Positions 26,077-35,201 of a stretch of DNA of 64,000 nucleotides are shown here, in pieces (the first letter of the stretch is position 1; each line of letters begins with the position of its first letter). The DNA lies in contig NZ_KN882178.1 of the NCBI RefSeq assembly GCF_000934755.1, forward strand, positions 34,818-98,817. The letters run 5' to 3'. Under the pieces are notes generated by a model that saw only the letters and a list, made by a program, of their open reading frames with translations, made no database searches and was not told where the DNA came from. The translations under genes and the position numbers were made by a program. This DNA comes from Desulfonatronovibrio magnus (lineage in GTDB: Bacteria; Desulfobacterota; Desulfovibrionia; Desulfovibrionales; Desulfonatronovibrionaceae).

Positions 26077-26991
26077 ATGAGCATAAAAAAATTTGATTCA
26101 GCCATTGTATTTGGTGAGGTTCTTTTTGATGTTTTCCCTGGTAACAAAAGAGTCATTGGTGGGGCACCATTCAATGTAGCCTGTCATTTGAGCGAGTTTG
26201 GGCAGAACCCTCTTTTTGTATCAAAAATTGGAAATGATGATCCCGGCCGGGAGGTTGTCCGTATGATGGATAACCGATCAGTGTCTATATCCGGTCTGCA
26301 GCGTGATGAACAGCGAATGACCGGTGTGGTCAAGGTCAGCATTGAAAATCATGAACCTTCGTATGAAATAAAAAACAATGTTGCCTACGACTTTATTGAG
26401 CCTCTCGGGGATGGTCTTATTTCCAGCAGTAACCGAAAGATTCTGTATCATGGAACCCTGGCAGTGCGTAATTCTGTATCCCGTTCCACCCTGTATGACT
26501 TGGCCAGGATGGAAAATACAGCTGTTTTTTGCGATGTCAATTTGCGTGATCCATGGTGGAATAATGATCTGCTCAGAGATATCCTTGACTGGTGTTCGTA
26601 TCTCAAGGTTAATGAAGATGAGCTCAAGAAGGTGTGCGATATAGAAGGGTTTGATGAAGGACTCCCCCTTGAAGACCTGGCCCTGAAACTCAGTCGCAAG
26701 CGAGGTTTTAAGTGTCTCATTGTTACATTGGGTTCCCGCGGTGCTATGCTTTTGCCTCATAACTCTGAACAGATGTTTGCTCCTTCTCCTGAAGTATCTG
26801 ATTTCAAGGACAGTGTAGGGGCAGGTGATGCTTTTTCTTCAGTTGCCCTGCTTGGCATCATTAAGGGTTGGGAGTGGAGTGATATACTGCACAGGGCAGT
26901 ATATTTTGCAGCCAGGATGTGCGCCAATGCTGGAGCTGTGCCTAATGACAGGGAGTTGTATGAAGAAGTCAGGGAAATTTGGAGGTTATAA
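26077..26991 (+). CDS. PfkB-family fructokinase
   Basis: Phosphorylates fructose, here most likely the fructose released by sucrose synthase. 304 residues. The N-terminal PfkB pattern is VFGEVLFDVFPGNK followed by GGAPFNVACHLSEFG (~28-42). The C-terminal signature with catalytic Asp is DSVGAGDAFSSVAL (~245-258). The gene opens a tight run in which the sucrose-phosphate synthase ATG lies two bases past its stop, with GGAGG inside the end of this gene. Sucrose cycling clusters elsewhere (for example in methanotrophs) also carry a fructokinase. A weak GGCAAGAAG precedes the ATG. Confidence 0.9.
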   Translation: MSIKKFDSAIVFGEVLFDVFPGNKRVIGGAPFNVACHLSEFGQNPLFVSKIGNDDPGREVVRMMDNRSVSISGLQRDEQRMTGVVKVSIENHEPSYEIKNNVAYDFIEPLGDGLISSSNRKILYHGTLAVRNSVSRSTLYDLARMENTAVFCDVNLRDPWWNNDLLRDILDWCSYLKVNEDELKKVCDIEGFDEGLPLEDLALKLSRKRGFKCLIVTLGSRGAMLLPHNSEQMFAPSPEVSDFKDSVGAGDAFSSVALLGIIKGWEWSDILHRAVYFAARMCANAGAVPNDRELYEEVREIWRL

Positions 26992-26992
26992 A

Positions 26993-29143
26993 ATGGTGAA
27001 GAAAAAAAATAAGAAAGACCTGTATCTTGTGCACTTGAGCATTCACGGCCTTGTTCGCGGGCAGGACATGGAGCTTGGTCGTGATTCAGATACCGGAGGA
27101 CAGGTAAAATACGTTGTAGAACTTGCCAGAGCACTTGGTAAACGACCTGAAATCAAGAGAGTAGATCTTATTACGAGAAGCATTATTGATCCCAAGGTAG
27201 ATGAGAGTTATGGCAAAACCATTGAAAAGATCAGTGATAAAGCCAATATCATCAGGGTTCCCTTTGGCCCAAAAAGGTATTTGCGCAAAGAAGTTTTGTG
27301 GCCGTACCTTGACGAATTTACCGACAGAGTTCTGCAATATTTCAGAAGGGTGAGAATGGTTCCTGATCTTATTCATGGGCACTATGCTGATGCCGGACTG
27401 GCAGGAGCCAGACTGGCCCAGCATCTCGGCGTACCTCTTGTTTTTACCGGTCATTCTCTTGGCATGATCAAAAAACAGAAACTCTTAGACAAAGGGCGTT
27501 CTGCTGAGTCTATTGAATCAAGATATAATATGTCCGCGAGAATTGAAGCAGAAGAGATGGCCCTGGGCAATGCATCTCTTATAGTGACCAGTACTAATCA
27601 GGAGCGGGAGGATCAATATAAAGAGTATGACAACTACCACCCCAAAAGGATGAGAGTAATACCTCCGGGAGTGGATTTGGACAGGTTTTTTCCGTACAAA
27701 AGGGGTCAAAAAAGGCCTGCCATTGCACATGATCTGGACAGGTTTCTTGAAAAGCCCAATAAGCCTGTGGTTCTTGCTTTGTCGCGTCCAGATGAACGTA
27801 AAAACATAAACACTCTAATCCATGCTTTTGCCCAAAGCCAGAAGCTCAGGGATGAAGCCAACCTCGTGATCATTGCAGGTAACAGGAATGATATCAGAAA
27901 AATGGACAGTGGCTCCAAAAAGGTTCTGGTTAATATTTTACTTGATATCGACAAGTATGATCTCTATGGCATTGCAGCTTATCCCAAAACTCACATGGCT
28001 GATGACGTACCTGAACTTTATCGTCTGGCTGCCAGGACCAAGGGGGTGTTTGTTAATCCAGCTCTGACCGAGCCTTTTGGTTTGACCCTGATTGAGGCTG
28101 CGGCGAGCGGTCTTCCTCTTGTGGCTACTGATGATGGCGGACCAAGGGATATTGTGGCCAACTGTCATAATGGCATTCTCATAGACCCTGTTGATGCTGA
28201 AGCAATGGGTAAAGCCATAGAACAATTTATTGAAGACAAGCAGAAATGGAGGGCAGCTTCCACTTCAGGTATTAAAGGCGTAAAGTCTCATTATTCATGG
28301 GATACCCATGCTGTGCGCTATATTAGAGAAATATCCAGCATGATATCTCCAGTGGTTGAACCCAAGCCCAGACTGCCCATCATCAAGAGCAAGCTTCCGG
28401 TTTCAGAAAAAGTTTTTATCACTGATATAGACAATACTCTGCTTGGTGACAGAAAAGCTCTAAAAAAACTTTTAAAATATATGCACAAGCATAGGGAGAA
28501 GCTTGTGTTCGGGGTTGCTACAGGCAGAACATTAGAAAGCACCATAAATATTCTTGAGCAGGAAAAGGTCCCATTGCCGGAAATTCTCATTTGCGCAGTG
28601 GGCAGTGAGATATATTACGGTCCCAATATTCTGCGAGATCATGGATGGAGTAAACACATAAATTATCGCTGGAGGCCTGAAAAAATCAGGGAAGTGATGA
28701 AAGAAATATCCGGGGTTGAGCTGCAGGCCGATGAAAACCAGCGTCAGTTCAAGCTCAGCTATAATTTTGATCCTTCTGAGTTTTCAGGTATTCGTCAGAT
28801 TCGCAAACTTATGCGTCGTAATGATCTGCATGCAAAGATAATCCATTCTCACGGCAAATTTCTTGACTTTCTGCCGCTCAGGGCTTCAAAGGGGCTGGCC
28901 ATCAGGTATATATGCATGAAATGGGGAGTTGATTTTAAGAATGTCCTGGTTTCGGGTGATTCCGGTAATGATCGGGAAATGCTTTCTGGAAGCACCTTGA
29001 GTGTTGTTGTGGGCAACTACAGCTCTGAGCTCAAGAATCTTCCTGAAACCCCGACCATTTACTTTGCTACAGACAAATATGCAGCTGGAATTATTGAGGG
29101 CATGAACTATTACGGATTTTTGGAGGAAAATAATGTTGATTAA
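26993..29143 (+). CDS. Sucrose-phosphate synthase with fused phosphatase domain
   Basis: Makes sucrose-6-phosphate from UDP-glucose and fructose-6-phosphate and probably dephosphorylates it. 716 residues from the ATG at 26993 (GGAGG upstream). An upstream ATG at 26825 lies inside the fructokinase gene. GT-B glycosyltransferase part ~1-455: [20 protein letters not shown] and [15 protein letters not shown] at the N-terminus, [11 protein letters not shown], the E-x7-E segment [19 protein letters not shown] phosphatase part ~470-716: [15 protein letters not shown] carries the DxDxT nucleophile, and [11 protein letters not shown] the second acid pair. The domain architecture matches bifunctional SPS-SPP. 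It overlaps sucrose synthase by 11 bases. Confidence 0.94.
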   Translation: MVKKKNKKDLYLVHLSIHGLVRGQDMELGRDSDTGGQVKYVVELARALGKRPEIKRVDLITRSIIDPKVDESYGKTIEKISDKANIIRVPFGPKRYLRKEVLWPYLDEFTDRVLQYFRRVRMVPDLIHGHYADAGLAGARLAQHLGVPLVFTGHSLGMIKKQKLLDKGRSAESIESRYNMSARIEAEEMALGNASLIVTSTNQEREDQYKEYDNYHPKRMRVIPPGVDLDRFFPYKRGQKRPAIAHDLDRFLEKPNKPVVLALSRPDERKNINTLIHAFAQSQKLRDEANLVIIAGNRNDIRKMDSGSKKVLVNILLDIDKYDLYGIAAYPKTHMADDVPELYRLAARTKGVFVNPALTEPFGLTLIEAAASGLPLVATDDGGPRDIVANCHNGILIDPVDAEAMGKAIEQFIEDKQKWRAASTSGIKGVKSHYSWDTHAVRYIREISSMISPVVEPKPRLPIIKSKLPVSEKVFITDIDNTLLGDRKALKKLLKYMHKHREKLVFGVATGRTLESTINILEQEKVPLPEILICAVGSEIYYGPNILRDHGWSKHINYRWRPEKIREVMKEISGVELQADENQRQFKLSYNFDPSEFSGIRQIRKLMRRNDLHAKIIHSHGKFLDFLPLRASKGLAIRYICMKWGVDFKNVLVSGDSGNDREMLSGSTLSVVVGNYSSELKNLPETPTIYFATDKYAAGIIEGMNYYGFLEENNVD

Positions 29144-31517
29144 AAGTGGCCAGGTGGACTTGGATTCTCCTGAGATCAGGAAAGCAGCCTATCTTTTTTT
29201 GCGTGAGCTGATAAAAAAAGAAAAGGTATTTTTGCTTCGTTCTGAACTACAAGATATCATTGAAGATTTTTTTAAGGATGATGAAAACGAGGCCTGTCAG
29301 GAAGAGTTGGTTTTTGACATTTTCAGAAGTACTCAGGTGGCCTGCATATCCAACCCCTGGGTCTATCTTTCTGTCAGACCCCAGGTTGGTACATGGCAGT
29401 ATTTTCGTTTTCATGTAGATGATGTTCTTTTTGATGAAATCGAGGTTCAGGACTACCTGCGCTTCGAAGAAATGCAGGTAAATAACAGCGCGTCTACTGA
29501 TGATTTTCTGCTGGAGATCGATCTTGAACCATTTAACCGCGATTTTCCTCGGCTCAAAGACTCTTCCTACATAGGAAAAGGCGTGGAATTTTTAAACAGG
29601 CATCTGTCAGGGCGTTTTTTTCAGCCCAACAAAATGGGTCACGAGAGACTTTATGATTTTTTAAGGCTGCATCAGTGCGAGGGGTGTACCCTGATGCTTA
29701 ACGATAGAATTGATTCACCTGCAGAACTCAGGACCTCACTGCGCAAGGCAGTGAGATTTCTGAAGAAAAAGGGGAAGAATGTCACCTGGGATGATGTTGC
29801 CAGAGATTTGAAAGTTTTGGGATTTGAACCAGGATGGGGAAGGAAGAACGATATCATCATTGAAAATCTTGAGCTGCTGTTGGAAATCCTGGAAGCTCCA
29901 ACCCCCACAATCCTGGCAAAATTTTTAAGCAGGATTCCCATGCTTTTTAAGCTGGTTATTGTTTCTCCGCACGGATATTTCGGACAGTCCAATGTGTTGG
30001 GCATGCCTGATACCGGCGGACAGATAGTTTATATTCTTGATCAGGTCCGTGCTCTGGAAAAAGAGATGTATGTGCAAATTAAGGAGCAGGGACTGGATAT
30101 AGAACCTCAAATTATTGTTTTATCCAGGCTGATTCCTGAAAGTGGTGAAACTACCTGTAACCAGCGTCTGGAAGATATTGTGGGGACTCGAAATGCCAAG
30201 ATTCTGCGCGTGCCTTTTCGCTATCCCAACGGAGAAATTGTCCAGCACTGGATTTCCAGGTTTCATGTATGGCCATTTCTGGAGAGATTTGCCTTAGATG
30301 CCACCAATGAGGTCCAGGGAGAACTGGCTGGCAGACCGGATCTCATAATAGGCAATTATTCCGATGGCAACCTTGTGGCATCTCTCATGTCCAAAAAGCT
30401 TAAGATTACCCAGTGCAATATTGCCCATGCATTAGAAAAATCCAAATACCTTTTCTCTTCCCAGTACTGGAAGCACAATGAAACTCAGTATAGATTTTCC
30501 AGTCAATTCACTGCAGATCTGATTTCCATGAATACTGCGGATTTCATCATTACCAGCACATATCAGGAGATTGCAGGCACTGAAGAAAGTGTTGGCCAGT
30601 ATGAAACATATCAGTCGTTTACCATGCCTGAACTTTACAGGGTGCTCAAGGGGATTGATGTTTTCGATCCCAAATTTAATGTTGTTTCTCCAGGCGCTGA
30701 TGAAAACGTATATTTTCCTTACTATGATAAAGACAGGAGGCTGACAGAACTGCACGAGGAGCTGGAAGAATTTATTTACGGCTCTGAAAGCGATTTTGCC
30801 AGGGGAAGTCTAAAGGATCGGGATAAACCAGTCATTTTTACCATGGCCAGGTTGGACAAGATCAAGAACCTGCCCAGCTTAGTGCGCTGGTACGCTCAAA
30901 ATGAGAAATTACGGGAACTGGCCAATTTAGTGGTGGTGGCTGGCTACATAAACAAGGATGAATCCAAGGATGAAGAAGAGCGTGCCTGCATTGACGAAAT
31001 GCATGGCCTTTTTGATGAATATGGGCTGGGAAGTCAGGTGCGCTGGCTCGGATCAAGGTTAGACAAGAACCTCACAGGTGAGCTCTACAGATATGTGGCT
31101 GATTCCAGAGGAGTTTTTGTACAGCCGGCTCTATTTGAAGCCTTCGGGCTGACTGTGGTAGAGGCCATGAGTTCAGGGCTGCCGACATTTGCAACTATTT
31201 TTGGCGGACCATTAGAAATTATTGAGCATGAGGTTTCAGGTTTTCATATTGATCCAACCCATGGGGAAAAAGTTTCAGAAATGCTGGTGGCCTTTTTCGA
31301 AAAGTGCCGGCAGGAAACGTCATACTGGGAGGAAATTTCCGGCAGTGGTATTAAAAGGGTTGATGAAGAATATAATTGGAGACTTTATGCTCAGAAACTT
31401 CTTTCTTTTTCCAGAATTTACGGATTCTGGAAATATGTGTCCAACCTTGAAAGAGAAGAGTCAAGACGTTATCTTGAAATGTTTTACTCACTTAAGATGC
31501 GCAGTCTTTCTCAATGA
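29133..31517 (+). CDS. Sucrose synthase
   Basis: Reversible synthesis or cleavage of sucrose with UDP (sucrose + UDP = UDP-glucose + fructose). 794 residues, close to plant and cyanobacterial SuSy (~800). Residues 1-~265 are the regulatory N-terminal region. GT-B from ~270: [35 protein letters not shown], then [11 protein letters not shown]. The catalytic E-x7-E is in [20 protein letters not shown] (~667-686). GGAGG lies before the ATG at 29133, which overlaps the previous gene. Together with the fructokinase and SPS/SPP it allows both sucrose build-up and recovery, as expected for a compatible solute. Confidence 0.95.
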   Translation: MLIKSGQVDLDSPEIRKAAYLFLRELIKKEKVFLLRSELQDIIEDFFKDDENEACQEELVFDIFRSTQVACISNPWVYLSVRPQVGTWQYFRFHVDDVLFDEIEVQDYLRFEEMQVNNSASTDDFLLEIDLEPFNRDFPRLKDSSYIGKGVEFLNRHLSGRFFQPNKMGHERLYDFLRLHQCEGCTLMLNDRIDSPAELRTSLRKAVRFLKKKGKNVTWDDVARDLKVLGFEPGWGRKNDIIIENLELLLEILEAPTPTILAKFLSRIPMLFKLVIVSPHGYFGQSNVLGMPDTGGQIVYILDQVRALEKEMYVQIKEQGLDIEPQIIVLSRLIPESGETTCNQRLEDIVGTRNAKILRVPFRYPNGEIVQHWISRFHVWPFLERFALDATNEVQGELAGRPDLIIGNYSDGNLVASLMSKKLKITQCNIAHALEKSKYLFSSQYWKHNETQYRFSSQFTADLISMNTADFIITSTYQEIAGTEESVGQYETYQSFTMPELYRVLKGIDVFDPKFNVVSPGADENVYFPYYDKDRRLTELHEELEEFIYGSESDFARGSLKDRDKPVIFTMARLDKIKNLPSLVRWYAQNEKLRELANLVVVAGYINKDESKDEEERACIDEMHGLFDEYGLGSQVRWLGSRLDKNLTGELYRYVADSRGVFVQPALFEAFGLTVVEAMSSGLPTFATIFGGPLEIIEHEVSGFHIDPTHGEKVSEMLVAFFEKCRQETSYWEEISGSGIKRVDEEYNWRLYAQKLLSFSRIYGFWKYVSNLEREESRRYLEMFYSLKMRSLSQ

Positions 31518-31527
31518 AAGGCATTAG

Positions 31528-32076
31528 GTATAAGGCTGAAGGGGGGAGGCTGAAGGGGGGAGGCTGAAGACTGAAGGCTGAAGATATAAGGCTGAAGGCT
31601 GAAGGTTAAAGGGGGGAGGCTGAAGGCTGAAGGCTGAAGGGGGGAGGAGAAGGGTGAAGGGATTGGATTTTTTATCGCTCCCATGCTGGAGCCTGGTAGC
31701 GATTTTTGGAAATTAAATCAGCCGGTTACAGGTTTCACATTTTTACATATGATTGATTCTCAATTGCCAGAAAAGTTCCGTCAAAGATGGGAATTTTGCG
31801 CCTGGCACAGCTTCCTGCCCGGAGGCTTACAGCCCGGAGGGAGGCTGTCCCTCGCTGTGTAAATTTTTCCACTGAAGCATATTTCTTCCAGGAACCAATG
31901 CAGCATCAATCTTTTTTATAGTACCTCGCGGGGACTGTCCCAATTTCCAAAAAAGTGGCAGACTCTTAAAGTTACTCCCAGGTTCGGACCCGGTCACCCT
32001 GGTGAGGTGCTTACAACCAGGAACGAAGAACGAAGAACGACGAACCAAGAACGAAGAACCAAAAACATTGAACTTT
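31528..32076. repeat. Heptamer arrays flanking a composite repeat
   Basis: 31528-31660 is a GGCTGAA-type 7-base array starting 10 bases after the sucrose synthase stop. 31680-31702 is a GAGCCTGG hairpin remnant. 31780-31960 is the GGGACTGTCCC module. 31971-32014 is a ~45-bp GTTACT element. 32018-32075 is a third 7-base array, GAACGAA. No gene is present between 31518 and 32089, and galT starts 14 bases later. Confidence 0.85.
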
Positions 32077-32089
32077 CAAGCAAGAAAAT

Positions 32090-33082
32090 ATGGATAGTCA
32101 ATTCAGACAGAACAGGCTGACTGGAGAGTGGGTGATTTTTTCGCCTTCCAGGCGCAGACGCCCAATGGACTTTGTACGTGATCTCAAGCCGTCAAATTTG
32201 CAGGAGTATGACTCTGAGTGCCCCTTTTGTCCCGGAAATGAGCAAAAGCTCTCTAAGATTGCGTATGAGGTCAGGAGTAAGGACAAGGCAACCTGGGCGA
32301 CCAGGGCTGTGTACAATAAGTATCCAGCCCTGACCGTTAACGGCAGACACAGTAGAAACTTAAGCGGACCATACTTAAGCGGAAATGGCTATGGTTCCCA
32401 TCTGGTCATACTTGAATCTCCCAGACATGATCTTCAGTTATCCATTATGGACCGGGAAGACTTGGTGGTGGTCGTGGAAAGTTACCACCACTGCTACTCC
32501 ATGTTGGCTCAGGATCCAAATATTATGCTTATCATGCTTTTTAAAAATTATGGCGAATCAGCAGGCGCTTCCCTGTATCACCCCCACTCTCAGGTAGTTG
32601 CGTCGGCTGTTGTTCCCAGATTTATCAGGGAAAGAGAGCGAGAGGAGCAGCGTTATTTTGATGAGTATGGTCGTTGCGCCATGTGTGACATAATTGAGTT
32701 TGAGATAAACGAGGCTAAAAGGGTGATCTTTCAAAATCAAAATTTTGTAATTTTTGTTCCTTTTGCAGCTGAAGTGCCTTGCGAGCTGTGGATCGTTCCC
32801 AAAAAGCACAGTGCAGATTTCAATGATATTTCTGAAGTGGAAAAAGTAAGTCTTGCTGAATGTCTTGAAGTTGTCATGAAAAAGATGAGTAATCGCCTTA
32901 ATAACCCAGATTATAACTTTGCACTCAACTCATGCACTCGGTATAAAAATAACGAACCCCAACTTCACTGGTACCTGCGTATTGTACCCAGGCTGACTAC
33001 CAGGGCCGGGTTTGAAATAGGATCAGGAATGTGTATTAATCCATCTTTGCCTGAGATTGATGCCGAATTTTTGCGAGGATGA
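32090..33082 (+). CDS. galT: Galactose-1-phosphate uridylyltransferase
   Basis: Exchanges UMP between UDP-hexose and hexose-1-phosphate (Leloir pathway). 330 residues. Zinc-site cysteines are in CPFCPGNE (~44-51) and CAMCDI (~201-206). The catalytic histidine triad is read in SLYHPHSQVVAS (~162-173), with Ser where many GalTs have Gly before the nucleophile-region Gln. The C-terminal domain includes FAAEVPCELWIVPKKH and HWYLRIVPRL. It lies downstream of sucrose synthase but is separated by a 570-base repeat block. A role in UDP-glucose supply is an inference. No galK or galE is seen. Confidence 0.88.
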   Translation: MDSQFRQNRLTGEWVIFSPSRRRRPMDFVRDLKPSNLQEYDSECPFCPGNEQKLSKIAYEVRSKDKATWATRAVYNKYPALTVNGRHSRNLSGPYLSGNGYGSHLVILESPRHDLQLSIMDREDLVVVVESYHHCYSMLAQDPNIMLIMLFKNYGESAGASLYHPHSQVVASAVVPRFIREREREEQRYFDEYGRCAMCDIIEFEINEAKRVIFQNQNFVIFVPFAAEVPCELWIVPKKHSADFNDISEVEKVSLAECLEVVMKKMSNRLNNPDYNFALNSCTRYKNNEPQLHWYLRIVPRLTTRAGFEIGSGMCINPSLPEIDAEFLRG

Positions 33083-33087
33083 CTTTA

Positions 33088-33567
33088 ATGGGCATTCATT
33101 ATAGACTGAAATATACTTTCTATTTTGCCTGTTTGCTCCTGGGGCTGACTGTCTTTGTGCTTCCTGTTCACGCGGACAAGCCTTTCATGCTCTTTACTCC
33201 AGACTGTCTGCCAAGGACAACCATCAGCATCAATGGGCATGATCTAACCGTAGAGGTCGCCACTCAGGCTTACACTGGACAAGGGCTCATGTACCGCACA
33301 GAACTTCCCTGGAATCATGGCATGCTTTTTGTTTTTGAGCCACCTCGGACTACTGCCATGTGGATGCATAACACCTATATTCCACTGTCTGTGACATTTC
33401 TTGATGAAAGCGGAGTGATTCTTAATATAGAGGATATGGAACCAATGAGCAGGGAACTGCACTACTCTCAAGGTATGGCTGCTTTTGCTGTGGAAGTTAA
33501 TCAGGGCTGGTTTGAACAGGTTGTGGCCAGTCCGGGTGACAGGTTTAACAATCTTCCTGAAAGATGA
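33088..33567 (+). CDS. DUF192 family secreted protein
   Basis: About 159 residues. The N-terminus is a signal peptide (hydrophobic YFACLLLGLTVFVLPVHADK). The DUF192 domain follows: VEVATQAYTGQGLMYRTELP, GMLFVFEPPRTTAMWMHNT, PLSVTFLDESGVI and YSQGMAAFAVEVNQGWF. The family's function is unknown and the protein should be periplasmic. GAGG lies nine bases before ATG 33088. The earlier ATG at 33079 overlaps the galT stop and is less well placed. It is probably co-transcribed with galT. Confidence 0.88.
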   Translation: MGIHYRLKYTFYFACLLLGLTVFVLPVHADKPFMLFTPDCLPRTTISINGHDLTVEVATQAYTGQGLMYRTELPWNHGMLFVFEPPRTTAMWMHNTYIPLSVTFLDESGVILNIEDMEPMSRELHYSQGMAAFAVEVNQGWFEQVVASPGDRFNNLPER

Positions 33568-33584
33568 GTAATAGCTTAGACTTA

Positions 33585-34535
33585 CTTAGTAGCTCTTCAC
33601 CCGGTGGGGCCGAGACCGAACTTGCGGGTAACTGTCTTTAAAGTGGAGCCTGCATCCTGCAGGCTATTTAATTCCAGGCGGCTGGAAGCCGCCTCCACCT
33701 TGAAGAACTGTCACATATTTGTTCCCCTGGGGCGGCCCGGGACCGAACCTGCGAGTAACTGTCTTTAAAGTGGAGCCTGCATCCTGCAGGCTATTTAATT
33801 CCAGGCGGCTGGAAGCCGCCTCCACCTTGAAGAACGGTCCCATATTTGAAAATTGGGACAGTCCCCGCGAGGTACTATAAAAAAGATTGATACTCCATTG
33901 ATACTCCATTGGTTCCTGGCAGAAATTTGCTTTAATGATAGAATTTTCACAGCGAGGGACAGTCCCCCTCCGGGCTGTAAGCCTCCGGACAGGAAGCTGT
34001 GCCAGGCGTAAAGCTCTCATCTTTGACGGAACTTTTCTGGCAAATGTGCATCAATCATAAGCAAAAAACGTAAAAATGTGAAAACTGTAAACATCTGATT
34101 TTATTAGCAAAACGATTGTAGTTGCTTGTAAGCTCTTCACCCGGGGGGACCGGGACCGAACGTGTGAGTAAATAAAAATCAGTCTTAGCGCGTTAGAGAT
34201 TGCCGCGCTCAAAGACTCGCTCGCAATGACACCTGAGCTGTCAGGAATGTAGTTGCTCAAAACCTGTCACCCACAAGTGAGCCTAAGCGACCGAAGCAAT
34301 CTGTACTGTAAAACCATAATACTCTGATTTTATTAGCAAAACGATTGTAGTTACTTGAAAGCTACAAAAAAATGGACCGCCGATCGAGTCCGGGGTGACG
34401 ATTAAAGCAAACTATTACTCTTTATCGTCATTCCGGCGAAAGCCGGAATCCAGTTTTTTTTGTTCTCAGGCGGGAGCCTTGGAACGATGGTATAAGTTAC
34501 TCAAAGTTTTGGCCCGGGGTCGCCTGGTGAAGCGC
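33585..34535. repeat. 950-bp block of dispersed repeats
   Basis: Contains four GTTACT-type elements (33589-33634, 33727-33764, 34128-34172 reversed, 34497-34532 forward). There is a locally duplicated hairpin module (33633-33706 and 33761-33834, offset 128) and the GGGACAGTCCC module (33850-34040). A GATTGCCGCGCTC segment (34197-34305) is shared with 9055-9165. A GTCATTCCGGCGAAAGCCGG element sits at about 34430-34452. No gene is supported, and the short frames translate repeat sequence. Confidence 0.85.
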
Positions 34536-34540
34536 TTCCA

Positions 34541-34972
34541 TCAATGATGGGAACTATGCTCCTGATCTGGTGAGGAAGAAAAAAGATCACGTATCTTTGG
34601 TTCCAATCTTTGTGGTCTGCCTGTTTCAGGGTTGACCGGACACCACAATGTTCTGGCTCTGGCCAGTAATTTTTCATCGTGAGCACGTATTATCTCTGTA
34701 TTACGCTCAAAGCTCAGCCGTTTAGCTTTTCCTATCCAGGTTTTGACAATAATTTCTTCATCCTGCATTGCAGGTGATTTGTAATCAATTTCATGTCTTA
34801 ACACCACCCACATTGTTTTTTTCTGTTCTTCAGGTGTAGTCAGGGCTTGCCAGTGGGCAACGGCTACGTCCTGAACCCAGCGCAGGTAGATGATATTGTT
34901 CACATGCCCCAGTTCATCGATGTCTGAAGGCTGGACTTGAATTTTAATCTGATGAGTTTTTTCTTCTTGCAT
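34541..34972 (-). CDS. Acyl-CoA thioesterase (hotdog, 4HBT/FatA-like)
   Basis: A 143-residue hotdog-fold protein that should hydrolyse an acyl- or aryl-CoA/ACP thioester. The helix motif with the catalytic Asp/Asn area is PSDIDELGHVNNIIYLRWVQ (~14-33). RHEIDYKSPAMQDEEIIVKT and RNTEIIRAHDEKLLARARTL follow in the family order. A single gene, reading into a repeat-rich spacer. The next upstream gene is a signalling protein, so context does not identify the substrate. 34973-35201 holds only an imperfect palindrome around 35100-35165. Confidence 0.85.
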   Translation of the reverse strand: MQEEKTHQIKIQVQPSDIDELGHVNNIIYLRWVQDVAVAHWQALTTPEEQKKTMWVVLRHEIDYKSPAMQDEEIIVKTWIGKAKRLSFERNTEIIRAHDEKLLARARTLWCPVNPETGRPQRLEPKIRDLFSSSPDQEHSSHH

Positions 34973-35201
34973 ATAGTTTTACTTGAGAGTTCAAAGTTTC
35001 TGGTTCCTGGTTGAAATAAATAAAGTTAATAAAATTGGTGAGATACCTGGTCTCCCCCGTAAGATATGCTGATATGCTAAAAAAAATATCCGCCAACCAT
35101 ACCTTAATGAGGGATGGTATTACACCGTGCTGTGCTCTAAATATGCCAGAGCGGTGTTACATCAACCTTTAGATTTGCCTCACTTTCTAATGCGTAAAGG
35201 G

